The position numbers and the translations under genes are program-made. DNA of 64,000 nt from SAR202-VII-2 sp965263165 (GTDB lineage Bacteria; Chloroflexota; Dehalococcoidia; Lucifugimonadales; SAR202-VII-2), in the NCBI GenBank assembly GCA_965263165.1, contig OZ253584.1, forward strand, positions 1,550,001 to 1,614,000, given 5' to 3'. This document shows, in pieces, positions 45,899 to 55,232 of this stretch; the first letter of the stretch is position 1, and each line of letters opens with the position of its first letter. The notes beneath the pieces are model-generated. The model was not told where the DNA came from. It worked only from the letters and a program-made list of their open reading frames with translations, and made no database searches.

Positions 45899-47926
45899 AT
45901 GACCATCCTCCGCTACTCCCAGTGGGACGGCACGCAGCGGATCTTCGACCTGGACGAAGATCGCGTCATGAAAGAGTTGTCCGACGACCTCCTCCACCAC
46001 GGAGACCTCAACCGCGCCCTACGGCGCCTCCTCCAAAGGGGCATCGATGGGGCCGACGGCCAGCGCGTCTCCGGCCTGCGCGACCTCATGGACCGCCTAC
46101 GCCAGCAGCAACAGGAGCAGCTCGAACGCTACAACCTCGACTCCATTATGGACGAGTTCAAGCAGCGCCTCGACGACATCGTTCAGACGGAACGGCAGGG
46201 CATCGACAGGCGGCTGGAGGAAGCCCAGGAACAGGCGTCGCAGCAGAGCGAGGATCAGCAGGAGCAATTGCAGAAGCTGTTGGACATGCTGCGCGACCGC
46301 GCCGCGCAGAACCGCCAGCGCCTTGACACCCTGCCGCCCAATCCGGCGGGCCAGTTCCAGGAGCTGTCCAACCTCGACTTCATGGACCCGGAGGCGCAAC
46401 GCAAGTTCCAGGAGCTCACCGATCTCCTGAAGCAGCGCCTCATGCAAAACCACTTCCAGGACCTCAAAGACGCCATGCAGGGCATGAGCCCCGGCGACAT
46501 GGGGCCAGTCAAGGAAATGCTGCGCCAGCTCAACCAGATGCTCCAGGACCGCATGCAGGGTCGTCAGCCGGATTTCGATGGATTCATGCAGCAGTTCGGC
46601 GGCATGTTCGGCCCGAATCCTCCCCAGAGCCTTGATGAGCTTCTGGAGCGCCTGGCCGAGCAGATGGCCCGCGCCCAGTCGCTGTTCAACAGCCTCTCGC
46701 CGGAGCAGCGGCGGGAGCTGATGGACATGATGGAGCAGGTTATGGACCCGGAGCTTGCCCAGCAGTTGGCCCAGCTTGCCGCGGCGATGGGAAGGCTCCT
46801 TCCCCCCGACGAGCTATCGGGCAGGTTTCCCTTCCTGGGCGACGAGGACATCTCCTACGACGAGGCTATGGACCTGATGGGCCAGTTCCAGACGATGGAC
46901 CGCCTTGAGGACCAGCTTCAGCTCGCCATGCGCCGGGGCGCCCTTGCCGAGGTCGACCCGGAGCTGCTTCAGGACGTCCTGGGAGAGGACGCCCGCCGCC
47001 AATACGAGGAGCTGCAGCAGATCGCTCGTATGCTGGAGGACGCTGGCTACCTCAAGCGGGACGGCGACAAGCTTGAGCTGACTCCCCGGGGCGTGCGCAA
47101 GATTGCCCAGGGCGCCCTTGACGACCTCTTCCACCACCTCAAGAAGGACCGGATGGGCGGCCACGAGGTTCGCCACCGCGGCGCCGGCGGCGAGATCACT
47201 GGCGAGACCAAGACCTACGAGTTCGGCGACCCATTCGACGTCGATCTGCGTCAGACCGTCGTCAACGGGGTCATCAGGCAGGGCCCCGGCGCCCCAGTCC
47301 ATCTTCAGCCCGACGATTTTGAGATTCACCGCACGGAGCACCAGGTGCAGGCCGCTACAGTGTTGCTCCTCGACCTCAGCCGCTCAATGGAGCTGACCGG
47401 CAGCTTCTTCGCAGCCAAGAAGGTGGCCCTAGCCCTCTACGCCCTCATCCACAGCAAGTTTCCCAGAGACGAGCTCCATCTCATTGGCTTCTCGGGCTAC
47501 GCCCAGGAACTGAAGCAAGAGGAATTGCCCCAGGTCACCTGCAACCTCCGGGCCGCCGGCACCAACATGCAGCACGCCTTCATGCTGTCTCGCAGGCTGC
47601 TGTCGCGGTTCAAGGGAGGCTCCAAGCAGATCATCATGATCACCGATGGCGAGCCCACCGCTCACCTGGAAGGGCGTCATATCTTCTTCCACTACCCGCC
47701 GACGCATCGCACCGTCTCCGAAACGCTGAAAGAAGTGAAGCGATGCACCTCGGCCGGGATCACCATCAATACCTTCATGCTGGAAACAAACAGCTACCTC
47801 CTCGACTTCGTGGACAGGATGACCCGCATCAACCAGGGACGGGCCTTCTACACCAACCCCGACGACTTAGGCCAATACGTGCTGGTGGACTATTACAACA
47901 ACAGACGCAAGCGGGTTCGCTCCTAG
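45899..47926 (+). CDS. VWA domain (CoxE/ChlD-like) protein
   Basis: 675 residues. Residues 30-400 are highly charged, Gln/Met-rich helices (heptad-like Q-E-Q-L, coiled-coil). The C-terminal 200 residues are a von Willebrand A domain with an intact metal site: D-L-S-R-S (Asp492), a Thr in 'A-G-T-N-M-Q-H-A', and 'I-T-D-G-E-P'. Such proteins normally work with a MoxR/ChlI-type AAA+ ATPase to insert metals or remodel complexes; no such ATPase gene is next to it here. The acidic 'E-F-G-D-P-F-D-V-D-L' segment before the VWA domain is common in this group. Confidence 0.8.
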   Translation: MTILRYSQWDGTQRIFDLDEDRVMKELSDDLLHHGDLNRALRRLLQRGIDGADGQRVSGLRDLMDRLRQQQQEQLERYNLDSIMDEFKQRLDDIVQTERQGIDRRLEEAQEQASQQSEDQQEQLQKLLDMLRDRAAQNRQRLDTLPPNPAGQFQELSNLDFMDPEAQRKFQELTDLLKQRLMQNHFQDLKDAMQGMSPGDMGPVKEMLRQLNQMLQDRMQGRQPDFDGFMQQFGGMFGPNPPQSLDELLERLAEQMARAQSLFNSLSPEQRRELMDMMEQVMDPELAQQLAQLAAAMGRLLPPDELSGRFPFLGDEDISYDEAMDLMGQFQTMDRLEDQLQLAMRRGALAEVDPELLQDVLGEDARRQYEELQQIARMLEDAGYLKRDGDKLELTPRGVRKIAQGALDDLFHHLKKDRMGGHEVRHRGAGGEITGETKTYEFGDPFDVDLRQTVVNGVIRQGPGAPVHLQPDDFEIHRTEHQVQAATVLLLDLSRSMELTGSFFAAKKVALALYALIHSKFPRDELHLIGFSGYAQELKQEELPQVTCNLRAAGTNMQHAFMLSRRLLSRFKGGSKQIIMITDGEPTAHLEGRHIFFHYPPTHRTVSETLKEVKRCTSAGITINTFMLETNSYLLDFVDRMTRINQGRAFYTNPDDLGQYVLVDYYNNRRKRVRS

Positions 47927-47988
47927 CCAAGCTGCCTTGCAGCAACCTTTCCCGCCCATCCATCACCCCCGGACCGGGAGGTCAGTGC

Positions 47989-48276
47989 GTGAAAAAGTGT
48001 ATTCGTAACCTCGCCGTCGTCACAGTCGCCGCCGTTCTCTGGGAGGAGTTGCGAAAGCCGACCCAGGAGCGCGACTGGCACGGCAGGGTCCTGGGCTTCC
48101 TGCCCTACGACTTCCGATGCCGCTCGGCGGAAGACCTGCGGGCCGCCTACTGGGACCCCAACAACAACAACCTCGTCACCGACCGGGTTTTCGGTATTGG
48201 TTGGGCCATCAACTTCGGGGCGCTGGCCAAGAGGGCGGGGCTTCTTCCGTCGGCGGAGGACGACGCTTCACAGTAA
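47989..48276 (+). CDS. DUF5808 domain protein
   Basis: 95 residues from a GTG with GGGAGG 7 bases upstream. The core 'L-P-Y-D-F-R-C-R-S-A-E-D-L-R-A-A-Y-W-D-P-N-N-N-N-L-V-T' and 'V-F-G-I-G-W-A-I-N-F-G-A-L-A' matches DUF5808, a short domain of unknown role often found near membrane regulators. The N-terminal stretch 'I-R-N-L-A-V-V-T-V-A-A-V-L-W' is weakly hydrophobic, perhaps a membrane-associated helix. A longer frame upstream overlaps the VWA gene and is less likely. Confidence 0.65.
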   Translation: MKKCIRNLAVVTVAAVLWEELRKPTQERDWHGRVLGFLPYDFRCRSAEDLRAAYWDPNNNNLVTDRVFGIGWAINFGALAKRAGLLPSAEDDASQ

Positions 48277-48388
48277 CTTCCTCTGTTTGATTGACCCCGC
48301 CGCGATGTTCGGCGGCGCACTTGCTCGACCTGGCAGTGTCGAGGCGCCGCCCGTGATGATGATCGCCCCGTTGAGAGCGGATTCGCCG

Positions 48389-48417
48389 TTTACACCTCCC
48401 GCCCGCGCCGCTACCAT
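48389..48417 (+). promoter_or_regulatory. Predicted promoter of npdG
   Basis: TTTACA (48389-48394), a 17-base spacer and TACCAT (48412-48417), 32 bases before the ATG. The -10 is the same TACCAT used upstream of guaB3. Confidence 0.55.
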
Positions 48418-48449
48418 GTTCCGAGTCAATTGCAAGATGGGGAGCATGC

Positions 48450-49136
48450 ATGTTTGGGTTCATAGGCGGCACCGGCCCCGAGGGTAGGGGCTTGGCCCTC
48501 CGGTTCGCGCTTGCGGGAGAGGAAGTCGTCATCGGTTCTCGCAGCGCCGAGCGAGGACGGGAGGCAGCCCAGAAGGTGTTGGAAAGAGCGCCCGGCTATC
48601 CCGTTTCCGGCGCCGCCAACGCCGAGGCTGCTGAGCAGAGCGACGTCGTGTTCATCACTGTTCCCTATGGCGGGCAGAGGGACACCCTGACCGACCTCAG
48701 CGACGCGCTGAAAGGCAAGCTCATCGTCAACGTCGTTGCGCCGTTGGAGTTCGTGGACGGGTCGGCGGTGGCCGTGATGGTTGAGGAGGGCTCTGCGGCC
48801 CAGCAGTGCCAACTCGCCCTGCCCGACAGCTACGTCGTGGCGGCGTTTCAGAATCTCAGTGCCCGAGACCTGCTCAGGATCTCGCAGCCTGTGGACGGTG
48901 ACGTGGTCGTCTGCTCAGACCACGTAGAGGCCAAGGCCAGGGTCATGGCAATGGCGGAGCGCATCCCCGGCGTCCGCGGCGTCGACGGGGGCAAGCTGGC
49001 AAACGCCCGCTACGTGGAAGACATGACCACGCTGCTCCTCAACATCAACCAGATCTACAAGGCCCACTCCATGTTTCGCATCACAGGGGTGGAGGGGCTA
49101 GCGGACGTGGGTCCCCGTCCCGCACAATCTCCCTGA
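48450..49136 (+). CDS. npdG: F420H2:NADP+ oxidoreductase (NADPH-dependent F420 reductase)
   Basis: 228 residues. Starts 'F-G-F-I-G-G-T-G-P-E-G-R-G-L-A-L-R-F-A', the NADP-binding loop of the family, with 'I-G-S-R-S-A-E-R-G' (phosphate-binding Arg/Ser) and 'F-I-T-V-P-Y'. The later 'A-F-Q-N-L-S-A' and 'L-L-N-I-N-Q-I-Y-K' blocks are also family marks. It exchanges hydride between NADP and the deazaflavin F420, so the organism is expected to make F420. Its last 56 bases overlap the convergent DUF951 gene. NADPH from zwf/gnd, encoded opposite, could feed it. Confidence 0.88.
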   Translation: MFGFIGGTGPEGRGLALRFALAGEEVVIGSRSAERGREAAQKVLERAPGYPVSGAANAEAAEQSDVVFITVPYGGQRDTLTDLSDALKGKLIVNVVAPLEFVDGSAVAVMVEEGSAAQQCQLALPDSYVVAAFQNLSARDLLRISQPVDGDVVVCSDHVEAKARVMAMAERIPGVRGVDGGKLANARYVEDMTTLLLNINQIYKAHSMFRITGVEGLADVGPRPAQSP

Positions 49137-49299
49137 CCCGTCGCTCCACCTTGGATCGGGGCAGCAGAACGTGGCGGTCGCAGGTGGTGCAACGCAGGCC
49201 TAGGTCGGCCCCGATGCGGTACACCTCCCAGGCGTAGCCGCCACATGGGTGAACCTTCTTCAGCCGCAGAACGTCCCCCACGCGGACCTCTAGGACCAT
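49081..49299 (-). CDS. DUF951 domain protein
   Basis: 72 residues. 'V-G-D-V-L-R-L-K-K-V-H-P-C-G-G-Y-A-W-E-V-Y-R-I-G-A-D-L-G-L-R-C' and 'C-D-R-H-V-L-L-P-R' define DUF951, a small zinc-ribbon-like/OB-like protein of Firmicutes and Chloroflexota, possibly nucleic-acid binding; the role is unknown. Three Cys (C-G-G-Y and C-T-T-C) could bind zinc. The ATG (GAGGGGAAGGG upstream) overlaps the pyrF end by 10 bases; the 3' end overlaps npdG by 56 bases on the opposite strand. Confidence 0.85.
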   Translation of the reverse strand: MVLEVRVGDVLRLKKVHPCGGYAWEVYRIGADLGLRCTTCDRHVLLPRSKVERRVREIVRDGDPRPLAPPPL

Positions 49300-50117
49300 C
49301 CCTTCCCCTCTGCCTCCAACGTCCGGTTGATACCGTCTCTCAATGCAATCGCCGACCGCCGGGCCGCGTCGGCAAAGTCCTTGGGATCGGACGAGGCGTA
49401 GAGGACGCTGCGGGATGCGTTGACGATCGCCCTTCGCCCCCACGCGGTGGCGCCCAGTCTCACTGACGCTTCCAGGTCGCCTCCCTGAGCTCCAATGCCG
49501 GGGATGAGGATGGGCATCTCGGGGCATTGCCCCCGCACCCGTCCCAGCTCCTCAGGCCGCGTCGCCCCCACGACGAGCCCTACGTTGTCCGAGACATTCC
49601 ACTCATTGGCCAGCCCCGCCACATGCTCGAACAGTGGTTGCCCGTTCGACAGAATGAGGTCCTGGAAGTCCTGCCCCCCAGGGTTCGACGTGCGGCAGAG
49701 CAGGAACACGCCCCTGTCGGCGTGGGCAAGGAAGGGTTCCACCGAGTCGTGGCCGAGGTAGGGGCTGACCGTGGCCGAGTCGAAGCCCCAGACATCGAAT
49801 AGGGCCGCGGCGTAGGCTGCCGACGTGGAGCCAATGTCGCCTCTCTTGCCGTCTCCAATGGTGAGCGCGTCGGAGGGGATGGCCCTCAGCGTGGCCTCCA
49901 GGGCTTGGAAGCCCGCCTGCCCAAGCGCTTCAAAGAACGCTAGGTTGGGTTTGTAGGCACAGACCAGGTCACTGGTCGCCTCGATGATCGCCTGGTTGAA
50001 CGCGATGATGTCCTTGATCGCCATGCGTTCGGGGTCCGGATCCAAACCCACGCAGAGCAGGCTGCGCTTGGCTCGGCAAGCGGAGTCCAGCTTCTCGAGA
50101 AACGCTGAGGTGGCCAT
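49290..50117 (-). CDS. pyrF: Orotidine 5'-phosphate decarboxylase (type 2)
   Basis: 275 residues. The final step of UMP synthesis. 'L-C-V-G-L-D-P-D-P', 'Y-K-P-N-L-A-F-F-E', and the catalytic 'I-G-D-G-K-R-G-D-I-G-S-T' (Lys/Asp tetrad of the type-2 subfamily) are clear. It is 17 kb from the pyr operon and is not preceded by a PyrR-type leader. A TACCAT box (50131-50126, minus strand) lies only 8 bases before the ATG, with no clear -35, so the transcript may be leaderless. DUF951 follows with a 10-base overlap. Confidence 0.95.
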   Translation of the reverse strand: MATSAFLEKLDSACRAKRSLLCVGLDPDPERMAIKDIIAFNQAIIEATSDLVCAYKPNLAFFEALGQAGFQALEATLRAIPSDALTIGDGKRGDIGSTSAAYAAALFDVWGFDSATVSPYLGHDSVEPFLAHADRGVFLLCRTSNPGGQDFQDLILSNGQPLFEHVAGLANEWNVSDNVGLVVGATRPEELGRVRGQCPEMPILIPGIGAQGGDLEASVRLGATAWGRRAIVNASRSVLYASSDPKDFADAARRSAIALRDGINRTLEAEGKGWS

Positions 50118-50167
50118 TGGGGTGCATGGTACAACAACGGCGTCGGGCCAAGCACAGCGCGGCTATC

Positions 50168-50191
50168 CCCCGCCGGGCGCGCCCGGCGGGG
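50168..50191 (-). terminator. 24-bp perfect palindrome between pgl and pyrF
   Basis: A perfect 24-base palindrome centred at 50179/50180 (core GGGCGCGCCC, arms ending CCCC/GGGG). It lies 77 bases after pgl and 51 before pyrF on the minus strand, the expected place for the end of the tkt-pgi-gnd-zwf-pgl transcripts. Confidence 0.5.
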
Positions 50192-50250
50192 ATGGACGCT
50201 CCTGTGCATTGGCCGCGCGTGTCAGAACAGCGGCGCTGCCGCTCGGGGCC

Positions 50251-50262
50251 GGGGGGGGGGGG
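50251..50262. repeat. Run of 12 G
   Basis: Twelve consecutive G on the plus strand, 5 bases outside the pgl stop codon. Long poly-G is rare in the window and prone to slippage. Confidence 0.7.
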
Positions 50263-50267
50263 ATCCC

Positions 50268-51002
50268 TTACGCCGCGCCGTCCAGTTGGCTGGCGGCGTC
50301 TGCGGTGAGGAACCAGTCCAACGTTCCTGACGTGGGTTTCACGACCGACGCCGGCAGGGCAGGGGTTCCCGGCGTCGGCGTCAGTACGTCCTTCAAGGCG
50401 GACGACTTGGCGGCCCCTGTAATAACGAAGGCGACCGCTTTCGCTGCGTTGATGAGCGGCAGGGTGAAGGTAACGCGGTCGGTGTGGAGTTGGGGGACGT
50501 GGTTCGAGACCACCAGCCGCTCTTGCTCTCGAAGGGCGTCTGTGCCGGGGAATAGCGAGGCCGTATGACCGTCGTCGCCGACGCCAAGGAGGATGAGGTC
50601 CAGGGACGGTGGGGTGTCGGCGAAGATCTCGCCAAGGACGGCTTCCATGGCGCTAGCGGCTGTTTCCGCGCCCTGCTCCATGAGGAAGCGATGCACCTGC
50701 GGCGCCGGGATCGGCGCGTGGTCCAGCAGCGCCTCCCTAGCCATGCGGTAGTTGCTGTCGGCGTGGTCCGGCGGGACAATGCGCTCGTCTCCCCAGAAGA
50801 CGCGCCACCGGTTCCAGGCGATTTGGTCCAGGAAGGGAGGCCTGGCCAGTAGCCTGTAGACCGCCCTCGTCGTATTGCCTCCTGAGAGGGCGATCGTGAA
50901 CCGCCCTGACCGTTCCACCGCGGCCTTCGATGCGTCGGCGATGAACTCCGCCACTGCCCCGAACGCCTCTTCCGGCGTGGCGTAAACGTGGATGCTAGTC
51001 AT
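50268..51002 (-). CDS. pgl: 6-phosphogluconolactonase
   Basis: 244 residues. Hydrolyses 6-phosphogluconolactone in the oxidative pentose-phosphate path. 'I-A-L-S-G-G-N-T-T', 'W-G-D-E-R-I-V-P-P-D-H-A-D-S-N-Y' and 'L-L-G-V-G-D-D-G-H-T-A-S-L-F-P' mark the NagB-like DevB/SOL family. The ATG overlaps the zwf stop by 8 bases, so translation is coupled. A 12-G run follows its stop. Confidence 0.95.
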   Translation of the reverse strand: MTSIHVYATPEEAFGAVAEFIADASKAAVERSGRFTIALSGGNTTRAVYRLLARPPFLDQIAWNRWRVFWGDERIVPPDHADSNYRMAREALLDHAPIPAPQVHRFLMEQGAETAASAMEAVLGEIFADTPPSLDLILLGVGDDGHTASLFPGTDALREQERLVVSNHVPQLHTDRVTFTLPLINAAKAVAFVITGAAKSSALKDVLTPTPGTPALPASVVKPTSGTLDWFLTADAASQLDGAA

Positions 51003-52463
51003 GCCCGCCGCAGACCTGTTGCCACACCCGCCCTTCGCCGGCCAGCAGTGCGTCGGCCGCCCTTGGTCCCCAGGAACCCTGCTCGTACGCGTGGGAAGGC
51101 CCGGCACTGCCGGATTCCCACGCCTCCAATAGCGGCCCGACGATGGTCCACGCTTCCTCGATGTGATCGGAGCGTATGAATAGGCTGGCGTCGCCCTGAA
51201 GAGCGTCCTCCAACAGGCGCTCGTACGCTTCCGGGATGGCCTGCTCGCCGAATGCGGAGTCGTAGTGGAATTCCAGGTCAACGGTCCGCATCTGCATCGC
51301 CTGGTCGGGGACCTTGGACTCAACGCCAAGGTGGATACCCTCGTCCGGCTGGATGCAGACCGACAGCAGGTTGGGGTTCACGTCCTGCGCCGGCCCTAAG
51401 GGGAAAACCATGTGGGGCGGTTCCTGGAACTGGATCACTACCTCCGACACCTTGTGCGCCATGCCCTTGCCCGTCCTCAGGTAGAACGGCACGCCCCGCC
51501 ACCGCCAGTTATCAACGAATAGGCGCATCGCGGCGAAGGTGGGAGTATTCGAGTCGCGGGGGACGCCCTTCTCGGCGTGGTAGCCGTCGTACTGGCCCCG
51601 CACGGCGCTGCGGGCCGCCTCGGACGGACTCCAGCGGCGGATGGCTTGCAACACCTCCACCTTCTTATTCCGCAGCGACTCGTCGTCGGCAAGGCTGGGC
51701 GGCTCCATTGCCACCAGGGTCATGAGTTGAAGCAGGTGGTTTTGCACCATGTCCCGCACCACCCCCGACTGGTCGTAGTAGGCGCCGCGGTCCCCCACAG
51801 CAACTTCCTCAGCAACGGTGATCTGAACGTTGTCGATGTAGTTCCGATTCCACAGTGGCTCGAAGATGGCATTGGCAAAGCGGAAGACCAGCAGGTTCTG
51901 CACGGTCTCCTTGCCCAGGTAGTGGTCTATCCGATAGACCTGGCGCTCGTCGAAGTTCTCGTGGATGACGCTGTTGAGGGCCTTGGCAGAGGCTAGGTCC
52001 CGCCCGAAGGGCTTCTCAATGACGATGCGGCGCCAGCCATCCTTGCCCCTCGCGATGTTCGACAGGGCAAGGTTGCTGATGGCGGCCTCGTACAGCCCTG
52101 GGGCCACGGACAGATAGAACATGCGGTTTGCCGGGCTGACGCCGTTTTCCAGCTCCGCCAAACGCCGCCCCAGCCGATCGTACGCTTCGGGGTCGTCCAG
52201 ATTGCCGCTGACATAGAAGATCTGCTGGGCGAAGTGGTCCCACTCCTCGCGCAGCACCGCCAGCTCGCCGATCTCCCGGGCTCCGTTCCAGATGTAGTCG
52301 CGGAAGGCCTCGTCCGAGTATTCCGAGCGGGCAAAGCCCACGATGCGGATGTCCTCAGGCAGGCGGCCCTTGCACTGGAGCTGGAACAGCGCCGGCGCCA
52401 GCTTGCGCTTGGTCAGGTCGCCGGTGGCCCCCATGATGATGATCGACGTTGTGCCATTCGACA

Positions 52464-52464
<1 letters not shown>
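50995..52464 (-). CDS. zwf: Glucose-6-phosphate 1-dehydrogenase
   Basis: 489 residues. Oxidises glucose-6-phosphate with NADP (or NAD). 'I-M-G-A-T-G-D-L-T-K-R-K-L' (nucleotide loop) and the substrate motif 'R-I-D-H-Y-L-G-K-E-T-V-Q-N' are intact. The ATG at 52464 shares one base with the TGA of gnd (TGATG); a TTG one codon upstream is an alternative. Between gnd and pgl in one operon. Confidence 0.96.
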
Positions 52465-53372
<908 letters not shown>

Positions 53373-53488
53373 CCGAGCCTCCTTGGGGGGCCTGCGCCGT
53401 GGTGGTCCTTGTCTCAGCGTCTAACGACTGTTCTCTAAAGCGCCCGGCGCGGTTGTGATCCTGGGCGCGGCCTCTATGGGAACTACAA

Positions 53489-55114
53489 CTATGTCCCCAG
53501 CAGGGCGTCTCCGATTGCCTCGATGGCCCCTGGGGTGACTTCTTCCAGCCGGACGGCCGCCGCCCTGCGGCCCTTGGCCTTCAGCGCTCTGAGGTCGCCT
53601 AGGGCTTGGGCGTCTGCAAGGGCTCCAAAAGTGTAGGGAGCCTCGGGGACCTGGAGGTCTCGCCGGCGCTCCGCCGTGATCTGCAGATAGTACCCCGTTG
53701 CCGGGCCGCCCTTGTGAAGCTGCCCTGTCGAGTGCAGGAAGCGAGGGCCATACCCCAGCGTTGTCGGCAGGCGCTTCCTTTCCAGGATCCTGCGGCGCAG
53801 GGAGTCCAACGCCGCCTCGATTTCCGCGGTGGCATGGACGTAGGGCATGATGGTGACGTAGCCGCCCTCTTCCCCGGCATCGCTCAGGAGGTTCTCCACG
53901 GAGCGGGGCGCTTCCGGCGCTGGAAGCGCCCCGGCTGATTGGCGCTCCTGGAGGACCTGGTCCGTTAGGTCCTTGGCCTGCTGTACGTCCGGCTGGTCGA
54001 AGGGGTGGATGCCCATAACCGCGCCGGCCACTGCTGTGGCGAACTCCCAACGGAAGAACTCAGCCCCTAGGTCGAGCTTGTCGGCCAGGTCGAGGCGGAC
54101 CACCGGGTGACCCGCTGTCTCTAGGGCGTTGACCTGAGCTTCCACCTCGCTGTTGTCGTCATCCTCTACCCGCAGGTACGCGAACAGGCGGTCGTTCCCG
54201 TAGAAATCCGGCGAGGAGGGTGCCGGCTCTCCGGCGATGGGCACGATGCCGGCGCCTTCCTTGCCGGTGCTTTCGGCGATGAGCTGCTCCACCCAGAGCC
54301 CGAAGCTCCCAATCGACGGCGAGGTCAGAAGCGTCAGCTTGTCTCTCCCCTCGGAGGCTGCCCCGCCCATCACCGCCCCGAGGTGGGCCCCTGGGTTGTC
54401 CTGGACTGGGCCGCCGGCGGCGCAGGCGGCGCTCATCGCGTCCGCACGGTCCAGCAGCGCCCCAACGTCCATGCCGATAAGGGCCGCCGGCACTAGGCCG
54501 AAGTAGGACAGCACCGAGTAACGCCCGCCAATGTCGGCGGGGTTGGCGAAGACCCTGCGGAAGCCCTGGTCTCTGGCCAACGTCTCCAACGGCGTGCCAG
54601 GGTCAGTAATTGCAACGAAGTTCATGCCCGTCTTCGAATCGCCCGCAGCGGCGCCCACCAGGTCCCGAAAGTAGCGATACAGGGAAAGGGTCTCGATGGT
54701 GCCGCCGGACTTAGAGGAGACTAAGAACAGCGTTCTCCTGGGGTCGATGGCGTGGGCAACCGCCTCAATCCAGGCGGGGATCGTGGAATCGAGCACCAGC
54801 AGTTCAGGGTAGCCTGGGGCGCTGCCGAATGTCTGGCGCAATACCTCAGGGCCTAGGCTGCTGCCCCCCATTCCCAGCAGCGCGACATGCCCGTATCCCT
54901 CGCCCCGCACGGTTTCGGCGAGGGAGGTCAGCAGGGGCAGGTCTTGCCGCATCCGCCCTATCACGGTGAGCCAACCCAGGCGGTCGGTGATCTCCTTAGG
55001 TTCCGGCTTCCAGACTGTGTGGTCTCTCTGCCAGACGCGGGCAACCGCGTTGCGCTCTTGGAGGTTGGCCAAGGCGGCGTTGACGCCCTTCAGCTTGATG
55101 TTGGCGATGGTCAT
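53489..55114 (-). CDS. pgi: Glucose-6-phosphate isomerase (PGI half of the Tal-Pgi type)
   Basis: 541 residues. Has the SIS folds with 'L-G-M-G-G-S-S-L-G-P-E-V', 'V-S-S-K-S-G-G-T-I-E-T' and 'N-P-A-D-I-G-G-R-Y-S-V-L-S', and the end 'K-G-G-P-A-T-G-Y-Y-L-Q'. It resembles the C-terminal half of bifunctional transaldolase-PGI proteins; no transaldolase domain is attached here, so either the fusion split or tal is elsewhere. The enzyme interconverts glucose- and fructose-6-phosphate, linking gluconeogenesis to zwf. It lies 118 bases after tkt. Confidence 0.9.
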   Translation of the reverse strand: MTIANIKLKGVNAALANLQERNAVARVWQRDHTVWKPEPKEITDRLGWLTVIGRMRQDLPLLTSLAETVRGEGYGHVALLGMGGSSLGPEVLRQTFGSAPGYPELLVLDSTIPAWIEAVAHAIDPRRTLFLVSSKSGGTIETLSLYRYFRDLVGAAAGDSKTGMNFVAITDPGTPLETLARDQGFRRVFANPADIGGRYSVLSYFGLVPAALIGMDVGALLDRADAMSAACAAGGPVQDNPGAHLGAVMGGAASEGRDKLTLLTSPSIGSFGLWVEQLIAESTGKEGAGIVPIAGEPAPSSPDFYGNDRLFAYLRVEDDDNSEVEAQVNALETAGHPVVRLDLADKLDLGAEFFRWEFATAVAGAVMGIHPFDQPDVQQAKDLTDQVLQERQSAGALPAPEAPRSVENLLSDAGEEGGYVTIMPYVHATAEIEAALDSLRRRILERKRLPTTLGYGPRFLHSTGQLHKGGPATGYYLQITAERRRDLQVPEAPYTFGALADAQALGDLRALKAKGRRAAAVRLEEVTPGAIEAIGDALLGT

Positions 55115-55232
55115 GTATTCCTGCTCCGCCTGGGGTCGAACGCTGCCTCTGGATCAGCGGGTCTGGGGAAGCTGACGCCGCGCTCCCTCCAGGCGCTCAG
55201 CCTGGTGTGCGGCGTCCCTGCTGCGCCTTCAT

